The notes under the pieces are model-generated. The model saw only the letters and a list, made by a program, of their open reading frames with translations. It had not been told where the DNA came from and made no database searches. The translations under genes and the position numbers were made by a program. This document shows positions 27,337 to 36,806 of a stretch of 64,000 nucleotides of DNA, piece after piece; position 1 is the first letter of the stretch, and every line of letters starts with the position of its first letter. The DNA lies in the NCBI RefSeq assembly GCF_010993985.1, contig NZ_WINH01000001.1, positions 186,001 to 250,000 of the forward strand, written 5' to 3'. The DNA comes from Paraferrimonas sp. SM1919 (GTDB lineage Bacteria > Pseudomonadota > Gammaproteobacteria > Enterobacterales > Shewanellaceae).

Positions 27337-30300
27337 ATGTCAGAAAATCGTCAAAAAGGCATTATCAGTTGGTTTGCCCACAACAACGTGGCGGCAAACT
27401 TATTGATGATTGCATTAGTGATTGGTGGAATTATTTCTGCTTTTCTTATTAATAAAGAACTGTTTCCTGGTTTTAATCTAAACCAAGTGCATGTCACCAT
27501 TGCTTATCCTGGTGCCGCACCAGAGGAAATTGAGCAAGGGATATCCATTAAAGTTGAAGAGGCCATCAAAGATATTGATGGCATCAAGCGAATTACCACC
27601 CGCTCCTCAGAGGGCATGTCGATGACTATCATCGAAGTGGTGAGTGATTACGATCCTAAAACCGTCCTCGATGAAGCTAAAATTCGTATTGATGGTATTG
27701 CCACCTTCCCTGATAACTCTGAAAAGCCCAACATCTACCAAGTAAAGCCAGAAAGTCCAGTGTTATGGGTATCGATATATGGTGACCTTGATCGTACTCA
27801 GGCCAAAGAGTTGGCTAAAGATATTCGCGATGAATTAACCCAGCTACCAGGACTGACTAAAGCTAAGTTGGTGGGTACTCGCGCCTATCAAATGGCTATT
27901 GAGGTATCAGAGGATAAGCTAAAAGAATATCAACTGACCTTTGATCAAATTGCCAACGCAGTACGCAACTCTTCACTGGATTTACCCGGTGGTTCAATTA
28001 AGGCTGAAAACGGCGATATTCTGCTTAGAACCAAAGCCCAGGCTTATGTGGGCAGCGATTTTGAACAGCTGGTTATCAAAACCACTCCAGAAGGCTCACG
28101 CATCTATTTAAGTGATGTCGCCACGGTTATTGATGGTTTTGAAGAGCGCCTAAGCTACCTAAGGTTTAATGGTAAACCGGCGACCATGATCAACGTCACT
28201 TCGACCAAAGACCAAAATGCCCTCAAAATTTCCCAAGAAATAACCAAATACTTAGACGAAAAGCGTAAAACCCTACCTGCGGGGGTATATGTAGATACCT
28301 GGGGCGATGCCACCCATTACCTAGATGGCCGCTTAAGCCTAATGCTTAACAATATGTTAGTGGGCATTCTATTGGTATTTATTATTCTGGCGTTATTCCT
28401 ACATATAAAACTGGCCTTCTGGGTGATGGTGGGGATCCCAGTGTGTTTCCTGGGAGCCTTGTTTGTTATGCCCCTTGACGGCGTAGGACTCACCATTAAC
28501 ATGCTGACCTTGTTTGCCTTTATTTTGGTACTAGGGATTGTGGTCGATGACGCGATTGTCATTGGTGAAAGTGCCTATAGTTCCATCGAAAAAAATGGTC
28601 ACTCTATCGATGCAGTGATTAAAGGAACCAACAAAGTCGCCATGACCGCGACCTTTGGTGTACTCACCACTGTGGCTGCCTTTGTTCCAATGTTGTTAGT
28701 GCCTGGGATCACCGCAGAGTTATGGAAATCGATCGGCTTGGTGGTGGTGCTGTGTCTGCTGTTCTCATTAGTGGAATCTAAGTGGATTCTGCCAGCGCAT
28801 TTAGCCCATATGAGGGTATCTAACAAGCCATCAAGCAATCCATTTGTGATTGCCAAAGCCAACTTTAACGCCAAGGTAAATCATTTTATTGATACCAAGT
28901 ACCGCAATTTTATTGGCATGTGTCTGCGCAATAAATTCAGTGTATTAAGCACCTTTATTGGGGTAATGGTTTTAGCCATTGCGTTAGTGGTCAGCGGCCA
29001 TGTGCGTTTCTTATTCAATCCAGAGTTCCCCCAAGACTTCTTGCAGGTGAATCTCGAAATGGAAGAAGGCACCTCGGATCAAGTCACCAAAGAAGCCTTG
29101 CTAAAAATTGAACAAGCGCTCTTGGTAACCGATGAAAAGCTATCTAAGGGTGAAGCCCAACCGGTGATTAAGCACTATTTTGTAGCACTAAATTCGGCTA
29201 CTTCAGCTGTAATAGTTGCCGAGCTTTCAAAGGCCGAAGATAGGCTTGCCACCTCTGATGTGATCACCAATGAATGGCGTGATGCTATTCCTAAGATTGC
29301 CCAGGTTAAAAAGCTGCAATTCCCATCCACTAACAATGGTGGCTTTGCTGATATTTCTTTGCGCTTAGCCTCTGATAATCTTGAGCAGTTAGCTATGGCC
29401 CGTCAAGACTTAAGGGAAGCGCTCAATAGCTATGAGGGGGTGTATGATATTAACGATGACTTCTCAAGTGGCTCCCAAGAAATCAAGGTGGATTTAAAAC
29501 CTGAGGGTGAAGCCTTAGGTTTAACCATGAACGACCTTGCCCAACAGGTGCGTTGGGGATTTTATGGTTTTGAAGCACAACGTATTTTACGCAACAAAGA
29601 AGAGATCAAAGTACTGGTGCGCTACCCGAAAGAGCAGCGTCAAACCATAGGCCATCTTGAAAATATGCGTATTCGCACTAAAAACGGCGGAATTGTGCCA
29701 TTTAATCAAGTGGCCACTTACAAGCTGGATAAATCTTACGCCACCATCACCCGTGTTGATGGCGAACGTGCACTGAAGATTGATGCTAACGTTGATAAGG
29801 CATTAGTGGACCCATCGACCATATCGCGCAACATCATGCAAACTGACTTGCCAAAGATTTTAGCGAAATACCCGCAGGTTAAGAGCGATCTTGATGGTGC
29901 TAGTGCCGATGAAGTGGATTCATTAAAGAGCCTAGCAATGGGCGCGTTCTTCTCGTTGTTGGTGATTTACGCCCTTATGGCGGTTCCGCTTAAGAGCTAC
30001 GGCCAGCCGCTAATTATTATGTCGGTCATTCCGTTTGGCTTAATTGGCGCGGTAGTGGGCCACTTAATCGTCGGAATTTCCTTAAACGTATTAAGTTTAA
30101 TGGGTATCGTTGCCTTAGCCGGGGTGGTAGTGAATGATTCATTAATTCTGGTGGACTTTGTCAACAAAGCCCGAGCCCAGGGTTTAAGCATCAAAGAAGC
30201 GGCCATCGAAGCTGGCTGTCAGCGCTTTAGGGCGATTTTATTGACCTCACTGACCACCTTCTTCGGCTTAGTACCGGTGATCCTGGAGACTTCTTTACAA

Positions 30301-30459
30301 GCCCAAGCGGTGATACCTATGGCCACCTCATTAGGCTTTGGCATTGTCTTTGCTACGGTAGTGACCTTGATTCTGGTGCCGGTGTTGTACGCCATCTTGG
30401 CGGATTTTCTCAGAGGTTACAGAAAATTGATCAATTGGTGGTGGCAGCCACAATCATAG
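27337..30459 (+). CDS. RND-family efflux transporter (AcrB-like inner-membrane pump)
   Basis: Proton-driven multidrug/solute exporter of 1040 residues with the duplicated RND layout: TM1 (~20-40), a large periplasmic porter loop, TM2-6 (~335-470 with LGIVVDDAIVIGES, the TM4 Asp pair used for proton relay), TM7, a second periplasmic loop and TM8-12 (MGIVALAGVVVNDSLILVDF). Sequence features such as GAAPEEIEQGISIKVEEAI place it with the HAE1-like marine group rather than the classical AcrB/MexB drug pumps. Partner of the adaptor upstream; a strong terminator follows. Substrate unknown. No local repressor gene is visible, which is unusual for a drug-inducible pump. Confidence 0.95.
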   Translation: MSENRQKGIISWFAHNNVAANLLMIALVIGGIISAFLINKELFPGFNLNQVHVTIAYPGAAPEEIEQGISIKVEEAIKDIDGIKRITTRSSEGMSMTIIEVVSDYDPKTVLDEAKIRIDGIATFPDNSEKPNIYQVKPESPVLWVSIYGDLDRTQAKELAKDIRDELTQLPGLTKAKLVGTRAYQMAIEVSEDKLKEYQLTFDQIANAVRNSSLDLPGGSIKAENGDILLRTKAQAYVGSDFEQLVIKTTPEGSRIYLSDVATVIDGFEERLSYLRFNGKPATMINVTSTKDQNALKISQEITKYLDEKRKTLPAGVYVDTWGDATHYLDGRLSLMLNNMLVGILLVFIILALFLHIKLAFWVMVGIPVCFLGALFVMPLDGVGLTINMLTLFAFILVLGIVVDDAIVIGESAYSSIEKNGHSIDAVIKGTNKVAMTATFGVLTTVAAFVPMLLVPGITAELWKSIGLVVVLCLLFSLVESKWILPAHLAHMRVSNKPSSNPFVIAKANFNAKVNHFIDTKYRNFIGMCLRNKFSVLSTFIGVMVLAIALVVSGHVRFLFNPEFPQDFLQVNLEMEEGTSDQVTKEALLKIEQALLVTDEKLSKGEAQPVIKHYFVALNSATSAVIVAELSKAEDRLATSDVITNEWRDAIPKIAQVKKLQFPSTNNGGFADISLRLASDNLEQLAMARQDLREALNSYEGVYDINDDFSSGSQEIKVDLKPEGEALGLTMNDLAQQVRWGFYGFEAQRILRNKEEIKVLVRYPKEQRQTIGHLENMRIRTKNGGIVPFNQVATYKLDKSYATITRVDGERALKIDANVDKALVDPSTISRNIMQTDLPKILAKYPQVKSDLDGASADEVDSLKSLAMGAFFSLLVIYALMAVPLKSYGQPLIIMSVIPFGLIGAVVGHLIVGISLNVLSLMGIVALAGVVVNDSLILVDFVNKARAQGLSIKEAAIEAGCQRFRAILLTSLTTFFGLVPVILETSLQAQAVIPMATSLGFGIVFATVVTLILVPVLYAILADFLRGYRKLINWWWQPQS

Positions 30460-30478
30460 TAAACAAAAATCTTTTTTG

Positions 30479-30512
30479 AAGGCCAGTCCACATAGGTGTA
30501 CTGGCCTTTTTT
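30479..30512 (+). terminator. Terminator of the RND operon
   Basis: AAGGCCAGT / ACTGGCCTT with an inner CAC/GTG extension, followed by T6 on the plus strand. Confidence 0.88.
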
Positions 30513-30582
30513 ACATAGACCTTTATTATCAGCTTAAAAAAAACTACCCTTACCCTATTATTAACTATTATAAAGAACCGCT

Positions 30583-31083
30583 ATGAAAATCATCGCAATA
30601 TTAATTTCCCTATTAACCCTTTGTGGTTGTCAGCAACAGCTTGATATTGAAAGGTTACAGCTTATTACAAGTTGGTCTGAAAGCGGCAAAGTAGAACTAT
30701 ACCAAGGCAAGGCCAGTCTGCCAGCTGCAGCTAATTCCAGCAGTAAAATTATTTTCAAAATACAGCAACAACTTGACACAGATTTAAATCAAGATGGGTT
30801 AATGGATAAAATCATTATCTTGACAGTGGACACTGTCGGCTCTGGGCTATTTTATTATTTATATCCAGTAATCAATGATAATACTCAGGCTATCGCCAAA
30901 GAGGGGGTATTAATCGGTGATAGGGTCATCATTAAAAATCTTTCGCATCACAGCAACATCATCACTGTACAGTACTTGAAACACACGGTAGAGCAATCAT
31001 ACAGTGAGCATCCACAGTTCGAATCAGAGCTAAAATGGCAATGGCAACAAGAGTTAGTGGCAATCCCAACAGAGACCCCATAA
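30583..31083 (+). CDS. Small lipoprotein with an EF-hand-like calcium loop
   Basis: A 166-residue predicted lipoprotein: signal MKIIAILISLLTL followed by lipobox LCGC (Cys16). Position +2 is Gln, so outer-membrane sorting is expected. In the middle lies DTDLNQDGLMDKI, a good DxNxDGxxD calcium loop of the dockerin/VCBS type. This motif is often found in FG-GAP-like exported domains, but here only one copy is seen. Its gene sits 2 nt upstream of a membrane sensor gene, so the two probably form an operon, perhaps with the lipoprotein affecting the sensor's periplasmic domain. Family not recognised. Confidence 0.75.
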   Translation: MKIIAILISLLTLCGCQQQLDIERLQLITSWSESGKVELYQGKASLPAAANSSSKIIFKIQQQLDTDLNQDGLMDKIIILTVDTVGSGLFYYLYPVINDNTQAIAKEGVLIGDRVIIKNLSHHSNIITVQYLKHTVEQSYSEHPQFESELKWQWQQELVAIPTETP

Positions 31084-31085
31084 CC

Positions 31086-33242
31086 ATGCCAAACTCTTCC
31101 AAATACAAAGCAACCCTAATGAACAACAGTGCTCAAATTCAAATAAGCCAAGAGTACGACAACTTTTATAGCGATCCATGGGGGCATCACGGCCTAGTAA
31201 GCTATTTATTCAAGTGTTTTATTCTGTCATTGCTATTACTTACCCTTTGGCTAAGCTTGTCAAATTCCATAAACCAACATTATCAACAGCAACAGCACAC
31301 GCAAAGATATTCAGAGCTACAAAGCTTCGCTCATTTAATTAGTAAAAACCTGAAACAAAAAAGAAATCAAATAAGTATTCTAGCAAGTTCAAAGCGCTTG
31401 CAAGATTTAATCAAAGAAAGCAATAGTCAAAACCTTAATGAACTAAAACAGTTTTGGCATAACCTAGTTCAAAATTCAGCTAACTTGCTCGCGATAAATT
31501 ACTATGATCCTCAACTCAATCAGATATTAAGTGTAGGTCATACGTCACACCAACTGAATTTAAATGAACAGGCTCAGCGAAACTACAGCTTGCAAGGAAT
31601 CCATTCTTCAGGGCTGACAACAGTATTTAAAAACGGTGAATTAATCTCTGCGATTGAAATGAGCGTCAAGCTCAATAATGGCGGCTACTTAACGGTTGTT
31701 TTTCATTTTGATGAAATGATCAGCCAATTTCAGCCTCCAGTTGATGAGAACACCTTACCTATTTTAATTTTCTCACAGCAAGGACAATTACTCAGTTACA
31801 CCTCTCCTGCTGGGCAAACTGTTGAGGCTTTATCCCTTGAATTACAGAGTGAATTGGATAGCGAACTGCCGCAACTTTTATTTGCAATGACCAAGGAAAG
31901 CTTCGGCTTGTATAAGGATGAATTGTTCACTTTTGTTTTTATGAAAATAAACCTAGCCGGTTACGCAACTAACGAACCATGGTACTACGTTGTTAGTTAC
32001 TCTAAAAACAGCAGTGAATTAGCACCAAAAGCTATCGCAAATTTAACAACGATTAGCTTTATTATTTTTAGTTTTATTTGTTTTGTCTTAGTGACCTTAC
32101 TCCATCTAAATAGCTATCTCAAAAGAAACCAAAACCACCTTAGTCAGCTCAACCAAGGACTGTCTATAGCCAGTAGCGGTTTGCTTTACTGTAGCCAACA
32201 TGGCAAGGTTATTTTTGCTAACTTAACCGCAGCGAATTTACTCAACATCAATCAACACAGCATTAAAGATATGCATATCGATCAGTTGCTCACTTTACCT
32301 ATGACGTTTGAGCAATTGATGACGACTATGCCTACGCAATCCATTCCTATATTTGTGGCCCAAAAGCATCTAAACGCTCGTTTTCGCCAAATAAACCCAA
32401 ACTCAGCATCAAGTAATCTATATATTTTTGAGTTAACGGACCACAGTGAGCAAGTAAAGTTAAATAACACTATTGAACAGCTGCAAATGGCAAATGATTT
32501 TGCTCAAATTTGCTTGTTAGTTGCCCCCTCTGGCCGTATTTGTTACTGCAATCATCAGGCACAGCTATGGCTTAATAGTTATTCTATGGATCAAAATTCA
32601 TCCTTAAAAGATTTGTTATTACAATTTAAATTAGGTATATGGCCTCAAATCATCCAGTCATGTATCGATAATGGCAACTGGCAAGGCTGGGTTAGTGGGC
32701 AAGGAGAAGACGCATCAGGGCTGGCTATTCAAGCAAATGGACACTTTGATGAACATGGTCATTTATCCTATTTGAACATCTTGCTGTCTCCTCAAAAAAA
32801 GCTCTTGCCAATGATTGATACTGGCAAACATCAACTTGATCAAATCAAATTGAGCTATTTAGCCTTAACAGAAGCTCAACGAATAAATTGTAAGCTCATT
32901 CTATTGAGGTGGGATGCATTACAAGTTTCACAATCACTTTTGGAACAGAAGTTATCGGAAATATTGCCTAAAAGCTGTCATTGCTTGCACTATCAGGAAA
33001 ATAAACTTGTGATTTTCAGTATAGGTGACGACCAAAATGCTTACACTCTGGCTCAGGATATCCATTATTTTATTACAGAAAACTTTAGTAATATTAATCT
33101 CAATATTGGTATTGCAGGCAATCAAAAATTGCAGCCTCTTGAACAATTGCTTCAACATGCCGAAGTCGCCCTTAAACGCTCAACCCAAACTCCGGGGATG
33201 CTAATTGGACAAGCTTATACCAGAGTAATAAGTAATACCTAG
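31086..33242 (+). CDS. Membrane sensor protein with PAS-like region and degenerate GGDEF domain
   Basis: About 718 residues. Two transmembrane helices (roughly residues 33-60 and 318-342) flank a ~250-residue extracytoplasmic sensor. Two PAS-like segments follow in the cytoplasm (LLYCSQHGKVIFANLTAANLLN and LLVAPSGRICYCNHQAQLWL). The last ~150 residues follow the GGDEF fold, with LNIGIAG near the end and the helix EQLLQHAEVALKRS in place of the usual SIGIA...LL..AD.AL..AK. However, the GG(D/E)EF signature loop itself is missing (it reads NKLVIFSIGD), so cyclase activity is unlikely. I preferred the ATG at 31086 over the earlier 31035, which would overlap the lipoprotein gene. No EAL domain, unlike CsrD. 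Confidence 0.75.
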   Translation: MPNSSKYKATLMNNSAQIQISQEYDNFYSDPWGHHGLVSYLFKCFILSLLLLTLWLSLSNSINQHYQQQQHTQRYSELQSFAHLISKNLKQKRNQISILASSKRLQDLIKESNSQNLNELKQFWHNLVQNSANLLAINYYDPQLNQILSVGHTSHQLNLNEQAQRNYSLQGIHSSGLTTVFKNGELISAIEMSVKLNNGGYLTVVFHFDEMISQFQPPVDENTLPILIFSQQGQLLSYTSPAGQTVEALSLELQSELDSELPQLLFAMTKESFGLYKDELFTFVFMKINLAGYATNEPWYYVVSYSKNSSELAPKAIANLTTISFIIFSFICFVLVTLLHLNSYLKRNQNHLSQLNQGLSIASSGLLYCSQHGKVIFANLTAANLLNINQHSIKDMHIDQLLTLPMTFEQLMTTMPTQSIPIFVAQKHLNARFRQINPNSASSNLYIFELTDHSEQVKLNNTIEQLQMANDFAQICLLVAPSGRICYCNHQAQLWLNSYSMDQNSSLKDLLLQFKLGIWPQIIQSCIDNGNWQGWVSGQGEDASGLAIQANGHFDEHGHLSYLNILLSPQKKLLPMIDTGKHQLDQIKLSYLALTEAQRINCKLILLRWDALQVSQSLLEQKLSEILPKSCHCLHYQENKLVIFSIGDDQNAYTLAQDIHYFITENFSNINLNIGIAGNQKLQPLEQLLQHAEVALKRSTQTPGMLIGQAYTRVISNT

Positions 33243-33305
33243 CAAGTAATAGCTCGAACGGTAAACGCTCGATACATTATTCACCTTTACCTTAAGCCTT
33301 TACAA

Positions 33306-33338
33306 AATAAAAAGTCGAACGTGTCACCACGTTCGACT
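33306..33338 (-). terminator. Terminator of the tkt-epd-pgk-fba unit (after fba)
   Basis: 11-bp perfect stem AGTCGAACGTG / CACGTTCGACT, 4-nt loop, then T5 on the minus strand. Confidence 0.88.
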
Positions 33339-33358
33339 CTAGAGGTTGTACTTTAAAA

Positions 33359-34423
33359 TTAAAGTACTTTAGGATCTAACGCCCCCGATTGGTAGGCTTT
33401 ATACATCGCCTGTAAGCTCTTTGGTTTGATCTTATCGGCCATGCCCTCACAGCCAAATTGCTGGTAGCGCTCAATACAAATATCGGTCATCGCATCCTGA
33501 GAAGCTTTTAAGAATTTGCGAGGATCAAATTCACTTGGATTTAAGGCCATGTACTGACGGATGGCGCCAGTAGAAGCAAGACGTAAATCGGTGTCAATAT
33601 TGACCTTACGCACACCATGCTTAATACCTTCAATAATCTCTTCTACCGGCACACCATAGGTTTCTGGCATTTCACCGCCATATTGGTTAATAATTTCCAA
33701 CCAGTTTTGTGGCACTGAAGATGAACCATGCATCACTAAGTGAGTATTCGGAATACGGGCATGGATTTCTTTAATGCGGTCGATACGAAGCACGTCACCC
33801 GTAGGTTTTTTCTTGAACTTGTATGCACCGTGGCTAGTCCCTATGGCAATCGCTAAGGCATCAACATGGGTATCTTTAACAAACTGTGCAGCTTCTTCAG
33901 GGCTTGTTAGCATTTGATCCATGCTAAGGGTACCCTCAGCACCAATACCGTCTTCCTCACCCGCTTTACCTGTCTCAAGCGAACCCAAACAACCAATCTC
34001 GCCTTCTACAGACACGCCACAGGCATGGGCAAAGGCAACGGTACGACGGGTCACATCAACGTTATAAGCATAATCAGCAGGAGTTTTGCCATCAGCTTTT
34101 AGTGAACCATCCATCATTACCGATGAAAAACCTAATTGTATCGAACGCTGACAAACATCAGGATCGGTGCCATGGTCTTGATGAATACAGACAGGAATAT
34201 CAGGATATTGCTCAAGGGCAGCATTCATTAAGTAGCGTAAAAATTGTGGACGAGCATACTTACGAGCGCCAGCTGATGCTTGCACAATCACAGGGGAATT
34301 GGTCACTTCAGCGGCATGCATGATGGCACGCATTTGTTCAAGGTTATTTACGTTAAACGCTGGTACACCATAACCATTTTCCGCGGCATGATCGAGTAGT
34401 TGACGCATTGAAATTAATGCCAT
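33359..34423 (-). CDS. fba: Class II fructose-bisphosphate aldolase, Calvin-cycle subtype
   Basis: Zn-dependent aldolase that splits fructose-1,6-bisphosphate in glycolysis and condenses the trioses in gluconeogenesis. With the start at 34423 the protein has 354 residues, the usual length of the CbbA-like subtype. I chose this ATG because AAGGAGACC precedes it; the longer open frame has no ribosome site. Landmarks: [25 protein letters not shown] (metal-binding His plus catalytic Asp), [23 protein letters not shown] and MHGSSSVPQ with the other zinc ligands, [13 protein letters not shown]. It differs clearly from the E. coli FbaA subtype. Last gene of a conserved central-carbon cluster. Confidence 0.96.
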   Translation of the reverse strand: MALISMRQLLDHAAENGYGVPAFNVNNLEQMRAIMHAAEVTNSPVIVQASAGARKYARPQFLRYLMNAALEQYPDIPVCIHQDHGTDPDVCQRSIQLGFSSVMMDGSLKADGKTPADYAYNVDVTRRTVAFAHACGVSVEGEIGCLGSLETGKAGEEDGIGAEGTLSMDQMLTSPEEAAQFVKDTHVDALAIAIGTSHGAYKFKKKPTGDVLRIDRIKEIHARIPNTHLVMHGSSSVPQNWLEIINQYGGEMPETYGVPVEEIIEGIKHGVRKVNIDTDLRLASTGAIRQYMALNPSEFDPRKFLKASQDAMTDICIERYQQFGCEGMADKIKPKSLQAMYKAYQSGALDPKVL

Positions 34424-34498
34424 TTTAGGTCTCCTTTTAAAAGAATTTGAAACTGTAAATTTATTACCTAATTTTGTTGCTATATTTCTATTAGGCAT

Positions 34499-34527
34499 TA
34501 AAAAAGGCAGCTTATTGCTGCCTTTTT
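34499..34527 (-). terminator. Internal terminator/processing hairpin between pgk and fba
   Basis: AAAAAGGCAGC / GCTGCCTTTTT with a 5-nt loop and T6 on the minus strand, directly after the pgk stop. Together with the ~105-bp gap it suggests that fba is only partly dependent on read-through. Confidence 0.85.
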
Positions 34528-34528
34528 G

Positions 34529-35710
34529 TTAACTTTGCTGAGCGCGGCTCTCTAAGATTTCTACCGCTGGAAGTTTTTTACCTTCCAGGAACTCCAAGAA
34601 GGCCCCCCCACCGGTTGAGATATAAGACACTTTATCCGCAATGCCATATTTATCTACCGCCGCTAAGGTATCCCCACCGCCTGCAATTGAGAAAGCATCG
34701 CTTTGGGCAATCGCTTCGGCAATGGCTTTAGTGCCTTCACCAAATTGATCAAATTCGAATACACCTACAGGACCATTCCAGACGATAGTGCCCGCATTTT
34801 TAAGAATATCAGCCAAGGCTGCTGCGCTATCTGGACCGATATCAAAAATCATATCCTCATTACCACACTCATCAACTGACTTAAGCGTAGCAGAAGCATT
34901 TGGGCTAAACTCAGCAGCCACCACAATGTCGCTTGGTACAGGAATATCACCGCCATTGGCTTGGGCGTTCGCGACTAGACGCTGAGCTTCTTCAATAAGG
35001 TCGGCTTCATAAAGAGACTTACCCACTTGGTGACCCGCTGCAGCAATAAAGGTATTGGCAATACCACCACCAACAACCAGTTGATCAACGATGTTTGACA
35101 GACTGTCTAAGACGGTAAGCTTGGTCGATACTTTAGAGCCGCCCACAATCGCCACTAGTGGACGTTTAGGATTATCTAGCGCTTTACCAAGTGCTTCTAA
35201 TTCACCCTGTAATAATGGGCCGGCACAGGCAACCGGGGCAAACTTAGCCACACCATGGGTAGACGCTTGGGCACGGTGCGCGGTACCAAAGGCATCCATC
35301 ACATATACGTCACATAGGGCTGCCATCTTCTTAGCTAGGACATCATCATTGGCTTTTTCGCCGACATTAAAGCGTACGTTTTCAAATACAGCCACTTGGT
35401 TGTCAGCTAAGGTCACGCCGTCTAAATAGTCTTTTACTAAAACGACTTCTTGGCTTAGGGCTTCATTTAAGTAGTCCACCACTGGAGCTAAAGAAAATTC
35501 AGAGTTGAATTCGCCTTCAGTAGGACGGCCTAAATGGCTCATTAACATTACCTGAGCCCCTTTTTCCAAGGCCAGCTTAATGGTCGGTAACGCCGCACGT
35601 AGACGTGCATCTGAAGTGACTTTGCCATCACTAACAGGCACATTAAGATCTTGACGTATAAGAACTTTCTTATTTGCCAAATCTAAATCGGTCATGTTTA
35701 CAACAGACAT
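34529..35710 (-). CDS. pgk: Phosphoglycerate kinase
   Basis: Transfers a phosphate between 1,3-bisphosphoglycerate and ADP in glycolysis. The 393 residues include the PGK start ([21 protein letters not shown]), the substrate-binding HLGRPT, the hinge region, GGSKVSTKL, the nucleotide-binding [11 protein letters not shown] and the C-terminal [12 protein letters not shown]. Length and motifs are normal. ATG behind AAGGATTATT. Only 9 nt separate it from epd upstream, so they share a message. Confidence 0.97.
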   Translation of the reverse strand: MSVVNMTDLDLANKKVLIRQDLNVPVSDGKVTSDARLRAALPTIKLALEKGAQVMLMSHLGRPTEGEFNSEFSLAPVVDYLNEALSQEVVLVKDYLDGVTLADNQVAVFENVRFNVGEKANDDVLAKKMAALCDVYVMDAFGTAHRAQASTHGVAKFAPVACAGPLLQGELEALGKALDNPKRPLVAIVGGSKVSTKLTVLDSLSNIVDQLVVGGGIANTFIAAAGHQVGKSLYEADLIEEAQRLVANAQANGGDIPVPSDIVVAAEFSPNASATLKSVDECGNEDMIFDIGPDSAAALADILKNAGTIVWNGPVGVFEFDQFGEGTKAIAEAIAQSDAFSIAGGGDTLAAVDKYGIADKVSYISTGGGAFLEFLEGKKLPAVEILESRAQQS

Positions 35711-35719
35711 AATAATCCT

Positions 35720-36748
35720 TTAAGAATTTAAATTTTGAACTTTTCTTCTGGTTAACGCCATAGTCAATGCGTTATCTAGCATTCTATTGGCAAAGCCCCA
35801 TTCGTTATCACACCATAATAATAGCTTAACGAGGTGGCCATCACTGACCCGAGTTTGAGTGCCGTCAACAATACACGAATGGCTATCATGATTAAAGTCA
35901 CTTGATACCAAAGGATCATGAACAAAATCAACGAGACCGTAAAACTGATTCTTAGAGGCCTGCTCTAAGATGTCATTTACTGAATCAATGTTAACTTTCT
36001 TTTTCAGCATAAGCGTCACGTCCATAGCAGTGACATTAACGGTAGGTACGCGGACAGAGATAGCCTCAAACTTATCTTGTAAATGCGGTAAAATACGCTC
36101 AATACCTTTAGCCAATTTAGTATCTACTGGAATAATAGACTGACTCGCGGCTCGAGTTAAACGTAAATCTTGATGATAAGCATCGATAACTTGCTGATCA
36201 TTCATCGCTGAATGAATGGTGGTGATAGCACCACTGGTGATTTTAAAAGCGTCATCTAATAATTGTATCACTGGTACACTGCAATTCGTGGTGCATGATG
36301 CATTTGAAACGATGGTTTCAGTACCATTTAAAATAGCATCATTCACGCCAGTTACTATGGTAGCATCGACATCAGCTGAGGCTGGGTTACTCACCAGAAC
36401 TTGCTTGGCACCTGCATCAATATGTTGCTGTAATTGTGCTCGTGTTTTAAGAGTACCTGTCGCTTCAAAAACAATATCAATGCCTTCCCAAGGAAGTTTG
36501 CTGATATCCGTTTCATTAAATACTTTGATTCTGTCATGGCCAACTCTAATACACTCATCATCAAGTGATACATTAAGCTCAAAACGACCATGGGTGGTAT
36601 CAAATTTAGTCAGATGGACCATAGCTTCAGCAGAAGCAAGTTCATTAATGGCGACAATTTGAATTCTTTGTCTGTGACCAGATTCATAAAGAGCGCGCAA
36701 GATGGAACGACCAATACGTCCATAACCATTAATCGCCACTCTAATCAT
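35720..36748 (-). CDS. epd: D-erythrose-4-phosphate dehydrogenase
   Basis: GAPDH-family enzyme that oxidises erythrose-4-phosphate to 4-phosphoerythronate for pyridoxal-phosphate synthesis. The 342 residues contain the Rossmann start [18 protein letters not shown], the active-site [13 protein letters not shown] (catalytic Cys) and the C-terminal [15 protein letters not shown] prefer Epd over GapA for two reasons: the conserved tkt-epd-pgk-fba context, and the [16 protein letters not shown]-terminal segment with the [20 protein letters not shown] stretch typical of Epd. It is possible that it also works as a glyceraldehyde-3-phosphate dehydrogenase. Confidence 0.93.
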   Translation of the reverse strand: MIRVAINGYGRIGRSILRALYESGHRQRIQIVAINELASAEAMVHLTKFDTTHGRFELNVSLDDECIRVGHDRIKVFNETDISKLPWEGIDIVFEATGTLKTRAQLQQHIDAGAKQVLVSNPASADVDATIVTGVNDAILNGTETIVSNASCTTNCSVPVIQLLDDAFKITSGAITTIHSAMNDQQVIDAYHQDLRLTRAASQSIIPVDTKLAKGIERILPHLQDKFEAISVRVPTVNVTAMDVTLMLKKKVNIDSVNDILEQASKNQFYGLVDFVHDPLVSSDFNHDSHSCIVDGTQTRVSDGHLVKLLLWCDNEWGFANRMLDNALTMALTRRKVQNLNS

Positions 36749-36770
36749 ATACTTTGCCTTTGTTCATCAG

Positions 36771-36798
36771 AAAAAACGCCCTGACTTATCAGGGCGTT
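36771..36798 (-). terminator. Hairpin terminator between tkt and epd
   Basis: AACGCCCTGA / TCAGGGCGTT with a 4-nt loop and T6 on the minus strand, between the tkt stop and the epd start; probably partial, giving differential expression. Confidence 0.82.
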
Positions 36799-36806
36799 GA
36801 TTTTAA

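Noticed and set aside
31035..31085. Earlier ATG for the membrane sensor gene
   Set aside because: It would overlap the lipoprotein gene by 49 nt and adds a segment that is just the other frame of that gene.
31086..33242. Calling the sensor a CsrD/MshH homologue
   Set aside because: Two membrane helices and a degenerate GGDEF fit, but there is no EAL domain.
36216..36662. Long open frame antisense to epd (148 codons)
   Set aside because: Mirrors the codon structure of epd on the opposite strand; no ribosome site or family match.
35720..36748. Calling this gene gapA
   Set aside because: Gene order tkt-epd-pgk-fba and Epd-like N-terminal segments fit erythrose-4-phosphate dehydrogenase better.
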